Shown: positions 1 to 5,989, counted from the first letter of the stretch. The stretch is DNA of 8,440 nt from Spirochaetales bacterium (GCA_022771185.1 JALFCJ010000195.1:1-8440); one strand, 5' to 3'. Notes: a model not told the origin generated them from the letters alone. Made by a program: numbers and translations.

Positions 1-484
1 CTACGATATAGATGAAAGAGTAATTGAGAGAGCAAAAGAAAGAAGCGGCCTTGATATTTATCACACTGCAGACTACAGGGATCTAGATATATGGGGCGAT
101 GTAGTTCTCACTATCTTTTTCGGCAGGCTTTGGTCTGACGATAATCTTTCTTCCCTGCTATCCCGAGCAAAAAAAAGACTGATTTCAATCCATAGCCTTC
201 ACACTGGGCAGAATGATACCATCAAAGGTAGAAAAACTCCGGGGCTAGAAGAAAGCCTTTCTTTTCTAAAAGACAAGGGTTTAGAAGCTAAGGGGAGAGA
301 GATTATAATTTCTTTCCCTCAGCCCCTGAAGGCAATGGAGGAAGCAGAGCTCTTCATAAAAGAAAGCTACCCTGGAAAAGATGTGTCACTTTACTTACCT
401 TATGTAAAAAAGACAGGTGACAAGACCTATCCATATATACTTTCAAACAAAAAAAGAATGGTGATTCTTGCTATAGATAAGTAA
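1..484 (+). CDS. Class I SAM-dependent methyltransferase, C-terminal fragment (5' end outside window)
   Basis: An open frame runs from base 2 to a TAA at 482-484 and gives 160 residues with no start in view. The fragment begins with YDIDERVIERAKERSG, which resembles motif II of class I (Rossmann-fold) methyltransferases: the acidic residue after beta-2 that binds the ribose of S-adenosylmethionine, followed by helix C. DVVLTIFFGRLW near residues 33-44 looks like the motif IV strand, and an FPQPL segment followed by an acidic helix is typical of the C-terminal part of small clostridial-type members. The glycine-rich motif I would lie upstream of the window. The substrate (protein, RNA or small molecule) cannot be told. 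No clear terminator follows, so some transcription may run on into ftsH 180 bp downstream. The family call rests on fold-level motifs only. Confidence 0.6.
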   Translation, partial: YDIDERVIERAKERSGLDIYHTADYRDLDIWGDVVLTIFFGRLWSDDNLSSLLSRAKKRLISIHSLHTGQNDTIKGRKTPGLEESLSFLKDKGLEAKGREIIISFPQPLKAMEEAELFIKESYPGKDVSLYLPYVKKTGDKTYPYILSNKKRMVILAIDK

Positions 485-532
485 CTTTTACTTACTCTCT
501 TACTCTCCTTTCAACGCCTATTTCTGAAAGTC

Positions 533-618
533 GAACATTAACAACATGTTCTGTTGAGTCTATTTGACACAAATTAAACAAAAAGTGTTGATTGTATGAT
601 TTGATCATTCATTATATT
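533..618 (+). promoter_or_regulatory. ftsH upstream region: candidate promoter and regulatory repeats
   Basis: The 180-bp gap before ftsH is AT-rich and holds several motifs. There is an inverted repeat GAACAT (533-538) / ATGTTC (546-551) with a 7-bp spacer. A perfect TTGACA at 564-569 looks like a -35 box but has no good -10 at 16-18 bp. A second inverted repeat ATGAT-TTG-ATCAT lies at 596-608. TATATT at 613-618 could be a -10 box paired with TTGATT at 588-593, but that spacer is 19 bp. The promoter assignment is therefore uncertain. The ribosome binding site is clear: GGAGG at 654-658, six bases before the ATG. Confidence 0.35.
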
Positions 619-664
619 TAATTTGTTTTTTCATAGGTTTATCCTCATTTAATGGAGGAAGAAA

Positions 665-2479
665 ATGGAAAACGACAATAAACAAAACAAGAAGCCGCTA
701 CTTTACTACATTGCATTGGTTTCTTTGATAATCCTACTATTAAACGCATTCGTATTCCCTCTCTTTTCAGGCCATAGAGTAACTGAAGTTGGATATTCCA
801 CCTTTCTAAATATGGTGGATGAAGGAAAAGTAAAAGAAGTAGTTTTAAATGACAACTATATTCTCTTTACTGCCGAAACAGAAAATGGAAGAACACTTAC
901 ATTCCAGACAGGAGTATTCCCTGACGATGGGCTTAGGGAGAGACTGGAGAACGCAGGAGTTTCATTCTCTTCATATATAGAATCTGAGGGATCTCCATTC
1001 ATATCATTCCTTATTGCTTGGATTCTCCCTATCCTTATGTTCTCTCTTCTCGGTAGACTCCTTTTCTCGGCTCTCAACAAGCGAGGAGGAAACGCAATGA
1101 GTTTCGGTTCCTCAAATGCAAAGATATATGCAGAGAAAGAGACTGGTGTCACTTTCAAGGATGTACAGGGAGAAGACGAAGCAAAAGAAGCTTTAGAGGA
1201 AATAGTAACCTACCTCCACGACAATAAGAAATATGCAGAAATTGGTGCAAAGCTTCCTAAGGGAGCACTGCTTGTAGGTCCTCCGGGAACAGGTAAGACT
1301 CTACTGGCAAAGGCTGTTGCAGGAGAAGCAAAAGTGCCATTCTTCTCAATCTCCGGTTCTGAATTTGTGGAGATGTTCGTAGGTATGGGAGCCAGCAAGG
1401 TAAGAGACCTTTTCAAACAGGCATCAGAGAAAGCTCCTTGCATCGTATTCATCGATGAAATCGATACTATCGGAAAGAAGAGAGACGGAAACGGTATGGG
1501 TGGAAATGACGAAAGAGAGCAGACACTTAACCAGCTTCTCACAGAGATGGATGGCTTCGATGCAAACAAAGGCGTCGTAATCCTTGCCGCCACAAATAGA
1601 CCAGAGACTTTGGATCCTGCACTCTTGAGACCAGGTAGATTCGACAGAAGAATCCCAGTAAACCTTCCAGACCTTCAGGGAAGAGTTGCTATACTCAAGG
1701 TACATGCAAAAGATGTAAAGATGGAAGACAATGTAGACTTTAACGCCATTGCAAGAGCAACAAGCGGTGCCAGTGGAGCAGAACTTGCAAATATCATAAA
1801 CGAAGCCGCATTGAGAGCCGTCAGACAGGGAAGAGAGAAAGTCACCCAAGAAGACTTGGAAGAGAGCGTAGAGACTGTCATTGCAGGATATAAGAGAAAG
1901 AATGCAGTTCTAAGCGAAGAAGAAAAGAAAATCGTTGCATTCCACGAAATAGGACACGCACTTGTAGCCGCAAAGCAGACAAACTCCGCTCCAGTTACAA
2001 AGATTACAATTGTTCCTCGTACTTCCGGCTCCCTTGGATACACGATGCAGGTTGAAGAAGGTGAAAAGAATCTTATGAGTAAGGAAGATATCTTGACCCA
2101 GATATCTACTCTTACAGGAGGAAGAGAAGCTGAGAAGCTAATTTTCGGCAAGATTACAACAGGTGCTTCCAACGATATTGAACGAGCCACAAAACTTGCC
2201 AGAAGCATGATCACACAATATGGTATGAGCGATCAGTTTGGCATGGTAGCCCTTGAAACCGTCACTAACCAATATCTTGGTGGCGACACATCTCTTGTCT
2301 GCTCTCCTGCAACCAGCGAGGCCATTGACAAGGAAGTTGTAAAGATTATTAAAGAAGCTGAGGAAAAAGCTTATAAGATTCTTCAAGACAACAAAGATAA
2401 GCTTAATGAGCTCTCTGCTTTCCTACTTGAGAAAGAGACCATAACAGGAGAAGAGTTCATGAAGATTTTGAATGCTTAA
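665..2479 (+). CDS. ftsH: ATP-dependent zinc metalloprotease FtsH
   Basis: FtsH is a membrane-anchored AAA+ protease. It forms hexamers that extract and degrade unassembled membrane proteins and some regulators. All the expected parts are present in 604 residues. There are two membrane helices (about 12-34 and 111-137) flanking a periplasmic/extracellular domain. The AAA+ module has Walker A GPPGTGKT (205-212), the FVG pore motif (238-240), Walker B VFIDEID (261-267) and the second region of homology ending RPGRFDRR (322-329). The protease domain has the zinc motif HEIGH (427-431) and the third ligand Asp504 in GASND. HEIGH replaces the commoner HEAGH; catalytic His427, Glu428 and His431 are kept, and this variant together with the QYLGGDTSL tail resembles an FtsH subtype I know from anaerobic Firmicutes. 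The start is fixed by GGAGG at 654-658. The gene stands alone, converges with a small minus-strand gene, and ends at a strong hairpin. Confidence 0.98.
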   Translation: MENDNKQNKKPLLYYIALVSLIILLLNAFVFPLFSGHRVTEVGYSTFLNMVDEGKVKEVVLNDNYILFTAETENGRTLTFQTGVFPDDGLRERLENAGVSFSSYIESEGSPFISFLIAWILPILMFSLLGRLLFSALNKRGGNAMSFGSSNAKIYAEKETGVTFKDVQGEDEAKEALEEIVTYLHDNKKYAEIGAKLPKGALLVGPPGTGKTLLAKAVAGEAKVPFFSISGSEFVEMFVGMGASKVRDLFKQASEKAPCIVFIDEIDTIGKKRDGNGMGGNDEREQTLNQLLTEMDGFDANKGVVILAATNRPETLDPALLRPGRFDRRIPVNLPDLQGRVAILKVHAKDVKMEDNVDFNAIARATSGASGAELANIINEAALRAVRQGREKVTQEDLEESVETVIAGYKRKNAVLSEEEKKIVAFHEIGHALVAAKQTNSAPVTKITIVPRTSGSLGYTMQVEEGEKNLMSKEDILTQISTLTGGREAEKLIFGKITTGASNDIERATKLARSMITQYGMSDQFGMVALETVTNQYLGGDTSLVCSPATSEAIDKEVVKIIKEAEEKAYKILQDNKDKLNELSAFLLEKETITGEEFMKILNA

Positions 2480-2487
2480 GAAAAGCT

Positions 2488-2516
2488 AAGGGCGGTGAAA
2501 AACCGCCCTTTACTTT
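2488..2516. terminator. Bidirectional intrinsic terminator between ftsH and the 79-residue gene
   Basis: A 9-bp perfect stem AAGGGCGGT (2488-2496) / ACCGCCCTT (2502-2510) encloses a GAAAA loop. It is followed by a T-rich stretch on the plus strand (TACTTTTCTC), and by TAGCTTTTC when read on the minus strand. It lies 8 bp after the ftsH stop and 8 bp after the stop of the convergent gene at 2519, so it can serve both. Confidence 0.9.
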
Positions 2517-2518
2517 TC

Positions 2519-2758
2519 TCACATTTCTGCGCGGGATATCTTAAGCCTTATGCCTCTTCCTCCATCCAGGTAACAGACTTCTCTCCCGCTTTCATCGAGA
2601 GTCTTGATTAAAAGAATACCTTCCTTCTCCCTATCCTCTTCCGTTTTGGGTCTGATGATTCTCAACACTTCCTCAGCGTCATCATCTTCCAGGTAATCCA
2701 TTACTCCTTTCTTAATCATCTCTTCGATAATTCTTTCCAATTCATTTAACTCTTCCAT
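2519..2758 (-). CDS. Small acidic protein of unknown function (79 aa)
   Basis: I do not recognise this protein. It has 79 residues, rich in Glu, Asp, Lys and Arg, with no membrane segment or signal peptide. The N-terminal half (about 1-35) is strongly helical in character, with a run of acidic residues DYLEDDDAEE. Residues 47-75 alternate hydrophobic and polar residues in the manner of a beta-hairpin (GILLIKTL, then VCYLDGGRGIRLKI). Being coding is supported by GGAGG at 2765-2769, six bases before the ATG, and by neat termination 8 bp from a terminator. It lies 113 bp downstream of the SPFH gene on the same strand, with a terminator between them. Its ribosome binding site and start are part of an inverted repeat (separate entry), suggesting control of translation or transcription. 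Its position between ftsH and an SPFH gene hints at, but does not prove, a link with membrane proteolysis. Confidence 0.8.
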   Translation of the reverse strand: MEELNELERIIEEMIKKGVMDYLEDDDAEEVLRIIRPKTEEDREKEGILLIKTLDESGREVCYLDGGRGIRLKISRAEM

Positions 2759-2815
2759 ATTGGACCTCCAATATATATAACGCGTTTTTCCTTAAAACTG
2801 TCGTTTTTTGGAGGT
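2757..2815 (-). promoter_or_regulatory. Leader of the 79-aa gene with two competing SD-masking repeats
   Basis: The perfect inverted repeat ATATTGGA-CC-TCCAATAT (2757-2774) covers both the GGAGG ribosome binding site and the first bases of the ATG of the minus-strand gene. A second, independent complement lies upstream in the leader: plus-strand TTGGAGGT at 2808-2815 is the exact inverse of ACCTCCAA at 2764-2771. A minus-strand transcript starting above 2815 would therefore carry an 8-base anti-Shine-Dalgarno element 36 bases before the ribosome site. The symmetric 18-bp site could equally be a DNA operator. The repeats are directly visible; a regulatory role is inferred. Confidence 0.5.
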
Positions 2816-2821
2816 TATGGT

Positions 2822-2852
2822 GCAATATAAAGGCTCCCCGAATTGAGGAGCC
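2822..2852 (-). terminator. Intrinsic terminator of the SPFH gene
   Basis: Read on the minus strand, GGCTCCTC / GGGGAGCC (one U-G pair, 5-base loop; plus coordinates 2832-2852) forms an 8-bp stem. It is followed by TTTATATTG. It begins 20 bp after the SPFH stop at 2872. The T-tract is imperfect, so partial read-through into the 79-residue gene is possible. Confidence 0.75.
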
Positions 2853-2871
2853 ATAGAAAAAGAGAGGATTA

Positions 2872-3822
2872 TTACTCTCCAACTGTACCTGTTCCAAGAA
2901 GTGAACCTTGTGTAACAGGAATAGGACCATATTGATAAGTAGAGACATACTGGCCGTTCCACTTCTCTACTCTTGCTTTCTCTACTTCAAGTTTCTTCAA
3001 CTCAAGTTCAACTTCCAAATTTTCTGCGACTTTTTCGTTGTAGTAAGCAAGAGCATCAGCTTCCACTTTCTTTGCTTCTGCCTGCAATTGTGCCACTTCC
3101 AAAGCTGTCTCAGCTTCAATCATAGCCTTCTCTTTCTCAGCATTTGCCCTGATGATTATTGCTTCCTGCTCAGCCTGAGCTTCCTTGATCTGCTTCTGAG
3201 CTTCCTGCTGTGTAATCTGCAGTTCCTGTTCTGCAATCTTAACTTGCTGTGTGGTCTTCATTGTCTCTGCAATCTGCTCGTCAAAGGCAGGAGACCAATC
3301 CCAGTTGGAGATGGCGATCTGAGTAATCACAATGGGGTAATCTTTCATCTTGCTCTTCAAAGATTCGCTGATCTCTCCACTGATCTTTTCCTGCTGCTCT
3401 ACAATCTGATAGATTGTGTATCTACCGACAGACTCTTTTACGGAAGCAAGCATTGTCTTTTCAATGGCACTTCTAAGAGAAGATTCAGTGTACTTGGTAG
3501 CTGCATCATAAAGTCTTGATTCATCATAAATCCAGAATACATCTGCTGTAAGACCAATAGTCTGCATATCACTTGTAACGGCACCATCGGAACCGATAGA
3601 GAAGTCTATTTCATAGTTCACTGGAGCCAATGAATACTTTCTGATTGTCTGTGCAAATGGAATTGTGAAATGAAGACCTGGTTCCAAGACTTCTTCCCCT
3701 GCTCTTCCAAATGTTACGAGGATACCTCTTTCTGTAGTTCCTACACTGGAAAAACAGTTGAATATGACAAACAGAGCCACAATGGCGACGAGAATGATGA
3801 TAATCAGTCTTCTAACTTTCAT
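2872..3822 (-). CDS. SPFH/prohibitin-family membrane-anchored protein
   Basis: SPFH proteins (stomatin, prohibitin, flotillin, HflK/C) assemble on membranes into large scaffolds. HflKC and mitochondrial prohibitins cage FtsH-type proteases. This 316-residue protein has a basic N-terminus, one membrane helix (about 5-21) and the SPFH domain start TTERGILVTFGRAGEEVLEPGLH (29-51, shown here as GTTERGILVTFGR plus EPGLH). The domain continues to about residue 185 and is followed by a long Glu/Gln/Ala/Lys-rich coiled coil (about 185-285). The tail is short and Gly/Thr-rich, without a second membrane segment. The order and length match prohibitin/HflC-like members; which subgroup is unclear. Cys23 follows the helix but IFNC is a poor lipobox. 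The start is set by AAGGAG at 3831-3836, eight bases before the ATG. The gene is separated from ygeW by two terminators and probably has its own promoter. FtsH is encoded nearby in convergent orientation, which supports a functional link by family knowledge only. Confidence 0.88.
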   Translation of the reverse strand: MKVRRLIIIILVAIVALFVIFNCFSSVGTTERGILVTFGRAGEEVLEPGLHFTIPFAQTIRKYSLAPVNYEIDFSIGSDGAVTSDMQTIGLTADVFWIYDESRLYDAATKYTESSLRSAIEKTMLASVKESVGRYTIYQIVEQQEKISGEISESLKSKMKDYPIVITQIAISNWDWSPAFDEQIAETMKTTQQVKIAEQELQITQQEAQKQIKEAQAEQEAIIIRANAEKEKAMIEAETALEVAQLQAEAKKVEADALAYYNEKVAENLEVELELKKLEVEKARVEKWNGQYVSTYQYGPIPVTQGSLLGTGTVGE

Positions 3823-3847
3823 TTTCGTTTCTCCTTAAACAAAAAGG

Positions 3848-3876
3848 AATATAACCCCAAATCACGACAAAGGGAA
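3848..3876 (-). promoter_or_regulatory. Candidate promoter of the SPFH gene
   Basis: On the minus strand, TTCCCT (plus 3871-3876) and TATATT (plus 3848-3853) are separated by 17 bp. The -10 matches 5 of 6 consensus bases, the -35 only 3 of 6. Transcription would start near 3841, giving a leader of about 19 bases that still contains the AAGGAG ribosome site. The position after the ygeW terminators makes a promoter here likely, though the exact boxes are tentative. Confidence 0.45.
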
Positions 3877-3913
3877 GTGTATGGGAAAGAATAATAAAAC
3901 TATTGTTCAAAAT

Positions 3914-3952
3914 AAAAGGCCCGTCTGACAATATCCCCCAAGTCAGACGAGC
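3914..3952 (-). terminator. Second minus-strand terminator in the ygeW-SPFH gap
   Basis: Read on the minus strand, GCTCGTCTGAC pairs with GTCAGACGGGC over 11 bp (one G-U), with a 12-base loop. A TTTTATTTTG tract follows. The plus coordinates of the arms are 3919-3929 and 3942-3952. It lies about 110 bp beyond the first ygeW terminator and 92 bp before the SPFH start. It is either a back-up terminator, the end of a short independent transcript, or an attenuator in a long SPFH leader. Confidence 0.8.
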
Positions 3953-4060
3953 TCTTTGCATAAGTTTTCATCCCTGTGATAGTTTCATATAAACTTTCAA
4001 GCTTTTCCCAGGATAGGAGAATAATACAACGCTATCTGCACATAAACCGCACTTTAGACA

Positions 4061-4087
4061 GAAAAATGACCACTATCTCTAGTGGCC
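4061..4087 (-). terminator. Primary intrinsic terminator of ygeW
   Basis: On the minus strand GGCCACTA / TAGTGGTC forms an 8-bp stem (one G-U) closed by a GAGA tetraloop of the GNRA class. ATTTTTC follows. It begins 27 bp after the ygeW stop at 4114, the usual distance. The 291-bp gap 3823-4113 otherwise holds only the second terminator and the SPFH promoter; I see no convincing gene in it. Confidence 0.85.
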
Positions 4088-4113
4088 ACGGAAAAACTAT
4101 GTTCTATCCTCTA

Positions 4114-5328
4114 TTAGTTATCGGACATAACTCTTTCTTTTCCATCAGAAAGGAGTTTCTCCAAGAGGTTTGCAGGATCCTTGAATCTCTCAAGGAGAAT
4201 CATAGCTGCAATTACATATGGCTTATAAGAAGCCTGCTTATAGAGTGGTTCGATATATCTATCGAAGACAGAAGCGTCGACTTCACCTTCCTTACAGGAA
4301 ACACCTGTGATGTCTGCCGGGAGACAGTGGAGATAGAGAGCCTTTCCATCTTTTGTAAGCTTCATCATATCTTCTGTGCAAGCCCAGTTCTTGAACTTAG
4401 CGTTGTTTTCCAAGCACTTCTTTTCAAGAGCGTCAAGTTCATCGAACTTCTTCTCTTCAACAAGCTTTGTTCTCTCTTCCATAACTGCAAAAGAAGCCCA
4501 TGACTTTGGATATACGATATCTGCATCCTTGAATGCTTCTTCCATTGTTGCAACTTTCTTGAAAGAACCGCCAGACTTCTTTGCATTCTCTTCTGCAACC
4601 TTTTCGCACTCTGGCATGACATCATATCCCTCTGGATGAGCAAGGACTACATCCATACCGAATCTTGTGAAGAGTCCGATGACGCCCTGAGGAACAGAGA
4701 GTGGCTTTCCATAAGATGGAGAATAAGCCCATGTCATAGCGACCTTCTTACCCTTAAGATTCTCCACACCACCGAAGTAGTTGATTACGCTGAGCATATC
4801 TGCCATTGTCTGTGTAGGATGGTCGATATCACACTGAAGGTTGACGATTGTAGGTCTCTGCTCCAAGATTCCCTTGTCATATCCTTCCTGGACACTGTCA
4901 GCAACTGTCTTCTGGTATGTGTGTCCCTTTCCAATATACATATCATCTCTGATACCGATGATATCAGCCATGAAAGAAATCATGTTGGCTGTTTCTCTGA
5001 CAGTCTCACCATGTGCAATCTGGCTCTTCTTCTCATCAAGATCCTGAACTTCAAGTCCAAGAAGGTTACAAGCAGATGCAAATGAGAATCTTGTTCTTGT
5101 GGAGTTGTCGCGGAAGACGGAGATTCCAAGACCAGAATCAAAGACCTTTGTAGAGATATTGTTCTCTCTCAAGCCTCTGAGAATCTCAGCTACTTCAAAG
5201 ACAGCTGCAATTTCATCATCTGTTTTATCCCATGTGAGATAGAAGTCATTCATATACATCTTGCTGATATCAAGCTTTCTGAGGTCAGCAATTCTCTTCT
5301 TGATTTCGGATTTTGTTTTCTTAGCCAT
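4114..5328 (-). CDS. ygeW: YgeW-type knotted carbamoyltransferase
   Basis: This is a member of the aspartate/ornithine carbamoyltransferase superfamily, closest to E. coli YgeW from memory, with long matching stretches such as FRDNSTRTRFS and DIDHPTQ. Key motifs are STRTR (76-80) and HPTQ (170-173) for carbamoyl phosphate, AYSPSYGKPLSVPQG (201-215), and HCLPAD (334-339) followed by GVSCKEGEV. YgeW has a trefoil-knotted fold; its true substrate was long unknown, and in E. coli it lies in a cluster tied to anaerobic purine/urate breakdown, where it may yield carbamoyl phosphate. The frame opens at 5391, but the start is better placed at 5328 (MAKKTK, 404 aa): a GGAGG at 5341-5345 precedes it and the N-terminus then fits the family length of about 400. 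The SD spacing of 12 bases is long. No other purine-pathway gene is in view. The gene is followed by its own terminator and lies 95 bp after the HAD gene. Confidence 0.93.
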   Translation of the reverse strand: MAKKTKSEIKKRIADLRKLDISKMYMNDFYLTWDKTDDEIAAVFEVAEILRGLRENNISTKVFDSGLGISVFRDNSTRTRFSFASACNLLGLEVQDLDEKKSQIAHGETVRETANMISFMADIIGIRDDMYIGKGHTYQKTVADSVQEGYDKGILEQRPTIVNLQCDIDHPTQTMADMLSVINYFGGVENLKGKKVAMTWAYSPSYGKPLSVPQGVIGLFTRFGMDVVLAHPEGYDVMPECEKVAEENAKKSGGSFKKVATMEEAFKDADIVYPKSWASFAVMEERTKLVEEKKFDELDALEKKCLENNAKFKNWACTEDMMKLTKDGKALYLHCLPADITGVSCKEGEVDASVFDRYIEPLYKQASYKPYVIAAMILLERFKDPANLLEKLLSDGKERVMSDN

Positions 5329-5366
5329 AATGCTTTCGGCCCTCCAAGTGTTAGTGGTACGACAAT

Positions 5367-5395
5367 AATCTATCATCAATATTTGAAGCATGCAA
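5367..5395 (-). promoter_or_regulatory. Candidate ygeW promoter
   Basis: On the minus strand TTGCAT (plus 5390-5395) and TAGATT (plus 5367-5372) are separated by exactly 17 bp. A TGA just before the -10 gives an extended -10 (TGATAGATT). Transcription would begin near 5360, about 30 bases before the start codon. Both boxes are moderate matches. The HAD gene just upstream has no terminator, so read-through from it is also possible. Confidence 0.45.
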
Positions 5396-5399
5396 GAAT

Positions 5400-5418
5400 T
5401 TTTGTTGCGTTTTGTTGC
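5400..5418 (-). repeat. Tandem 9-bp direct repeat just upstream of the ygeW -35 box
   Basis: Plus-strand TTTTGTTGC occurs at 5400-5408 and again at 5410-5418, so the copies start 10 bp apart, one helical turn. The pair ends five bases upstream of the candidate ygeW -35, the place where activators commonly bind. It lies within the 98 bp between the HAD stop and the ygeW start. A regulatory role is inferred. Confidence 0.5.
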
Positions 5419-5423
5419 ACTTT

Positions 5424-5930
5424 TTATAGTATTCCCAGTCTCTTCAATTCCTTTTCAGTCTCATCTGGCGTAATAAACAAGACACCTGTTCCCCCTTCGT
5501 CTCTCCACTCTCTTATGTTTTTTGAAAAGTCGTCTATAAGAACGGCGCCCCTTCCATTTACATAGTTTACTTTCTCTTTTCTTAGAACCGTGTTTACTAC
5601 GATATTCTTCGAGAGATATTTTTCAACCCAAGCTTTTTTATCGATTGAAGCGTTGATGATTCCCCTACTTTCCTTGGGCACTCCTGTAAGAATCCTGCAC
5701 CTATCACCATATTTATCATATACTTTCCAGAAAAGTTCCAAAGATCCTTCTATAGGTTTCAGCATATAGTAAAAGTGATCATATTCTCTCATAGCGGAGA
5801 ACAAGATATCGTCGTCCCCCTCCCTTTTATGCTCTTGGTCTACGACTTCTATGTTGAGAATCTCTCTCTGTCCTCTCTTGAAATCCACTAAAACGCCATC
5901 CATGTCAAAATAAATGCAATCAATATCCAT
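5424..5930 (-). CDS. HAD-superfamily phosphatase, 5'(3')-deoxyribonucleotidase (NT5C) type
   Basis: The 168-residue protein has the haloacid dehalogenase layout. Motif I is DMDGVLVD, with nucleophile Asp9 and general acid/base Asp11. Motif II is the Thr82 in ILTGVP, a lysine at 118 or 120 serves as motif III, and motif IV is LIDDFSKNIREW with Asp133/Asp134. The arrangement IDD..KNI.EW...GG.G at the end and the DF after motif I match the small cytosolic 5'(3')-deoxyribonucleotidase family, which dephosphorylates nucleoside monophosphates. The actual substrate is not shown by the sequence. The length fits the family (about 170-200). The start at 5930 has a modest AAGGG ribosome site (5939-5943). 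It is divergent from tetR with 47 bp between them, and its promoter contains the palindrome described separately. ygeW follows on the same strand after 95 bp with no intervening terminator. Confidence 0.82.
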   Translation of the reverse strand: MDIDCIYFDMDGVLVDFKRGQREILNIEVVDQEHKREGDDDILFSAMREYDHFYYMLKPIEGSLELFWKVYDKYGDRCRILTGVPKESRGIINASIDKKAWVEKYLSKNIVVNTVLRKEKVNYVNGRGAVLIDDFSKNIREWRDEGGTGVLFITPDETEKELKRLGIL

Positions 5931-5955
5931 CTCTTTTTCCCTTGTCTCCTACATA

Positions 5956-5970
5956 AAACTATTATAGTTT
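5956..5970. promoter_or_regulatory. Perfect 15-bp palindrome, probable TetR operator in the divergent promoter
   Basis: AAACTAT-T-ATAGTTT (7-bp arms, one central base) sits 8 bp before the tetR start. On the minus strand its core is a consensus TATAAT (plus 5961-5966). TTTACC (plus 5984-5989, inside tetR) lies 17 bp upstream of it, forming a good promoter for the HAD gene. TetR proteins usually bind palindromes near their own promoter, so this is the obvious operator candidate. Because the core coincides with a -10 box, part of the symmetry could be incidental. Confidence 0.6.
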
Positions 5971-5989
5971 AAGATATATGAGCGGTAAA
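5961..5989 (-). promoter_or_regulatory. Promoter of the HAD phosphatase gene
   Basis: On the minus strand TTTACC (plus 5984-5989, 4 of 6 consensus bases) and TATAAT (plus 5961-5966, perfect) are 17 bp apart. The predicted start is near 5954, giving a leader of about 24 bases that includes the AAGGG ribosome site. The -35 box lies inside the first codons of the divergent tetR gene. Confidence 0.6.

Noticed and set aside
484..530. CTTTC...GAAAG as terminator for the methyltransferase gene
   Set aside because: The five-base weak stem has a long loop and no T-tract.
533..551. GAACAT...ATGTTC resembling a LexA/SOS box
   Set aside because: Gram-positive LexA sites have four bases between GAAC and GTTC; here there are eleven.
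2811..2846. Tiny plus-strand ORF with GGAGG before ATG (MVQYKGSPN)
   Set aside because: Only two bases separate the GGAGG from the ATG, it has nine codons, and the GGAGG is better explained as the anti-SD arm of the minus-strand leader.
2908..3519. Long plus-strand open frame opposite the SPFH gene
   Set aside because: Cys/Leu/Phe-rich translation typical of the antisense of a coiled-coil gene; no ribosome site, and the minus-strand gene is convincing.
2872..3822. SPFH protein as a lipoprotein through Cys23
   Set aside because: The residues before the cysteine (IFN) do not fit a normal lipobox, and a plain membrane anchor is standard for the family.
3880..3970. Small minus-strand ORF starting MKTYAKSSSDLGD across the second terminator
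   Set aside because: It runs through the terminator hairpin and has no spaced ribosome binding site.
5329..5391. Upstream extension of the ygeW frame to an ATG at 5391
   Set aside because: The extension adds 21 residues not matching the family, overlaps the candidate promoter, and the GGAGG at 5341-5345 would fall inside the gene.
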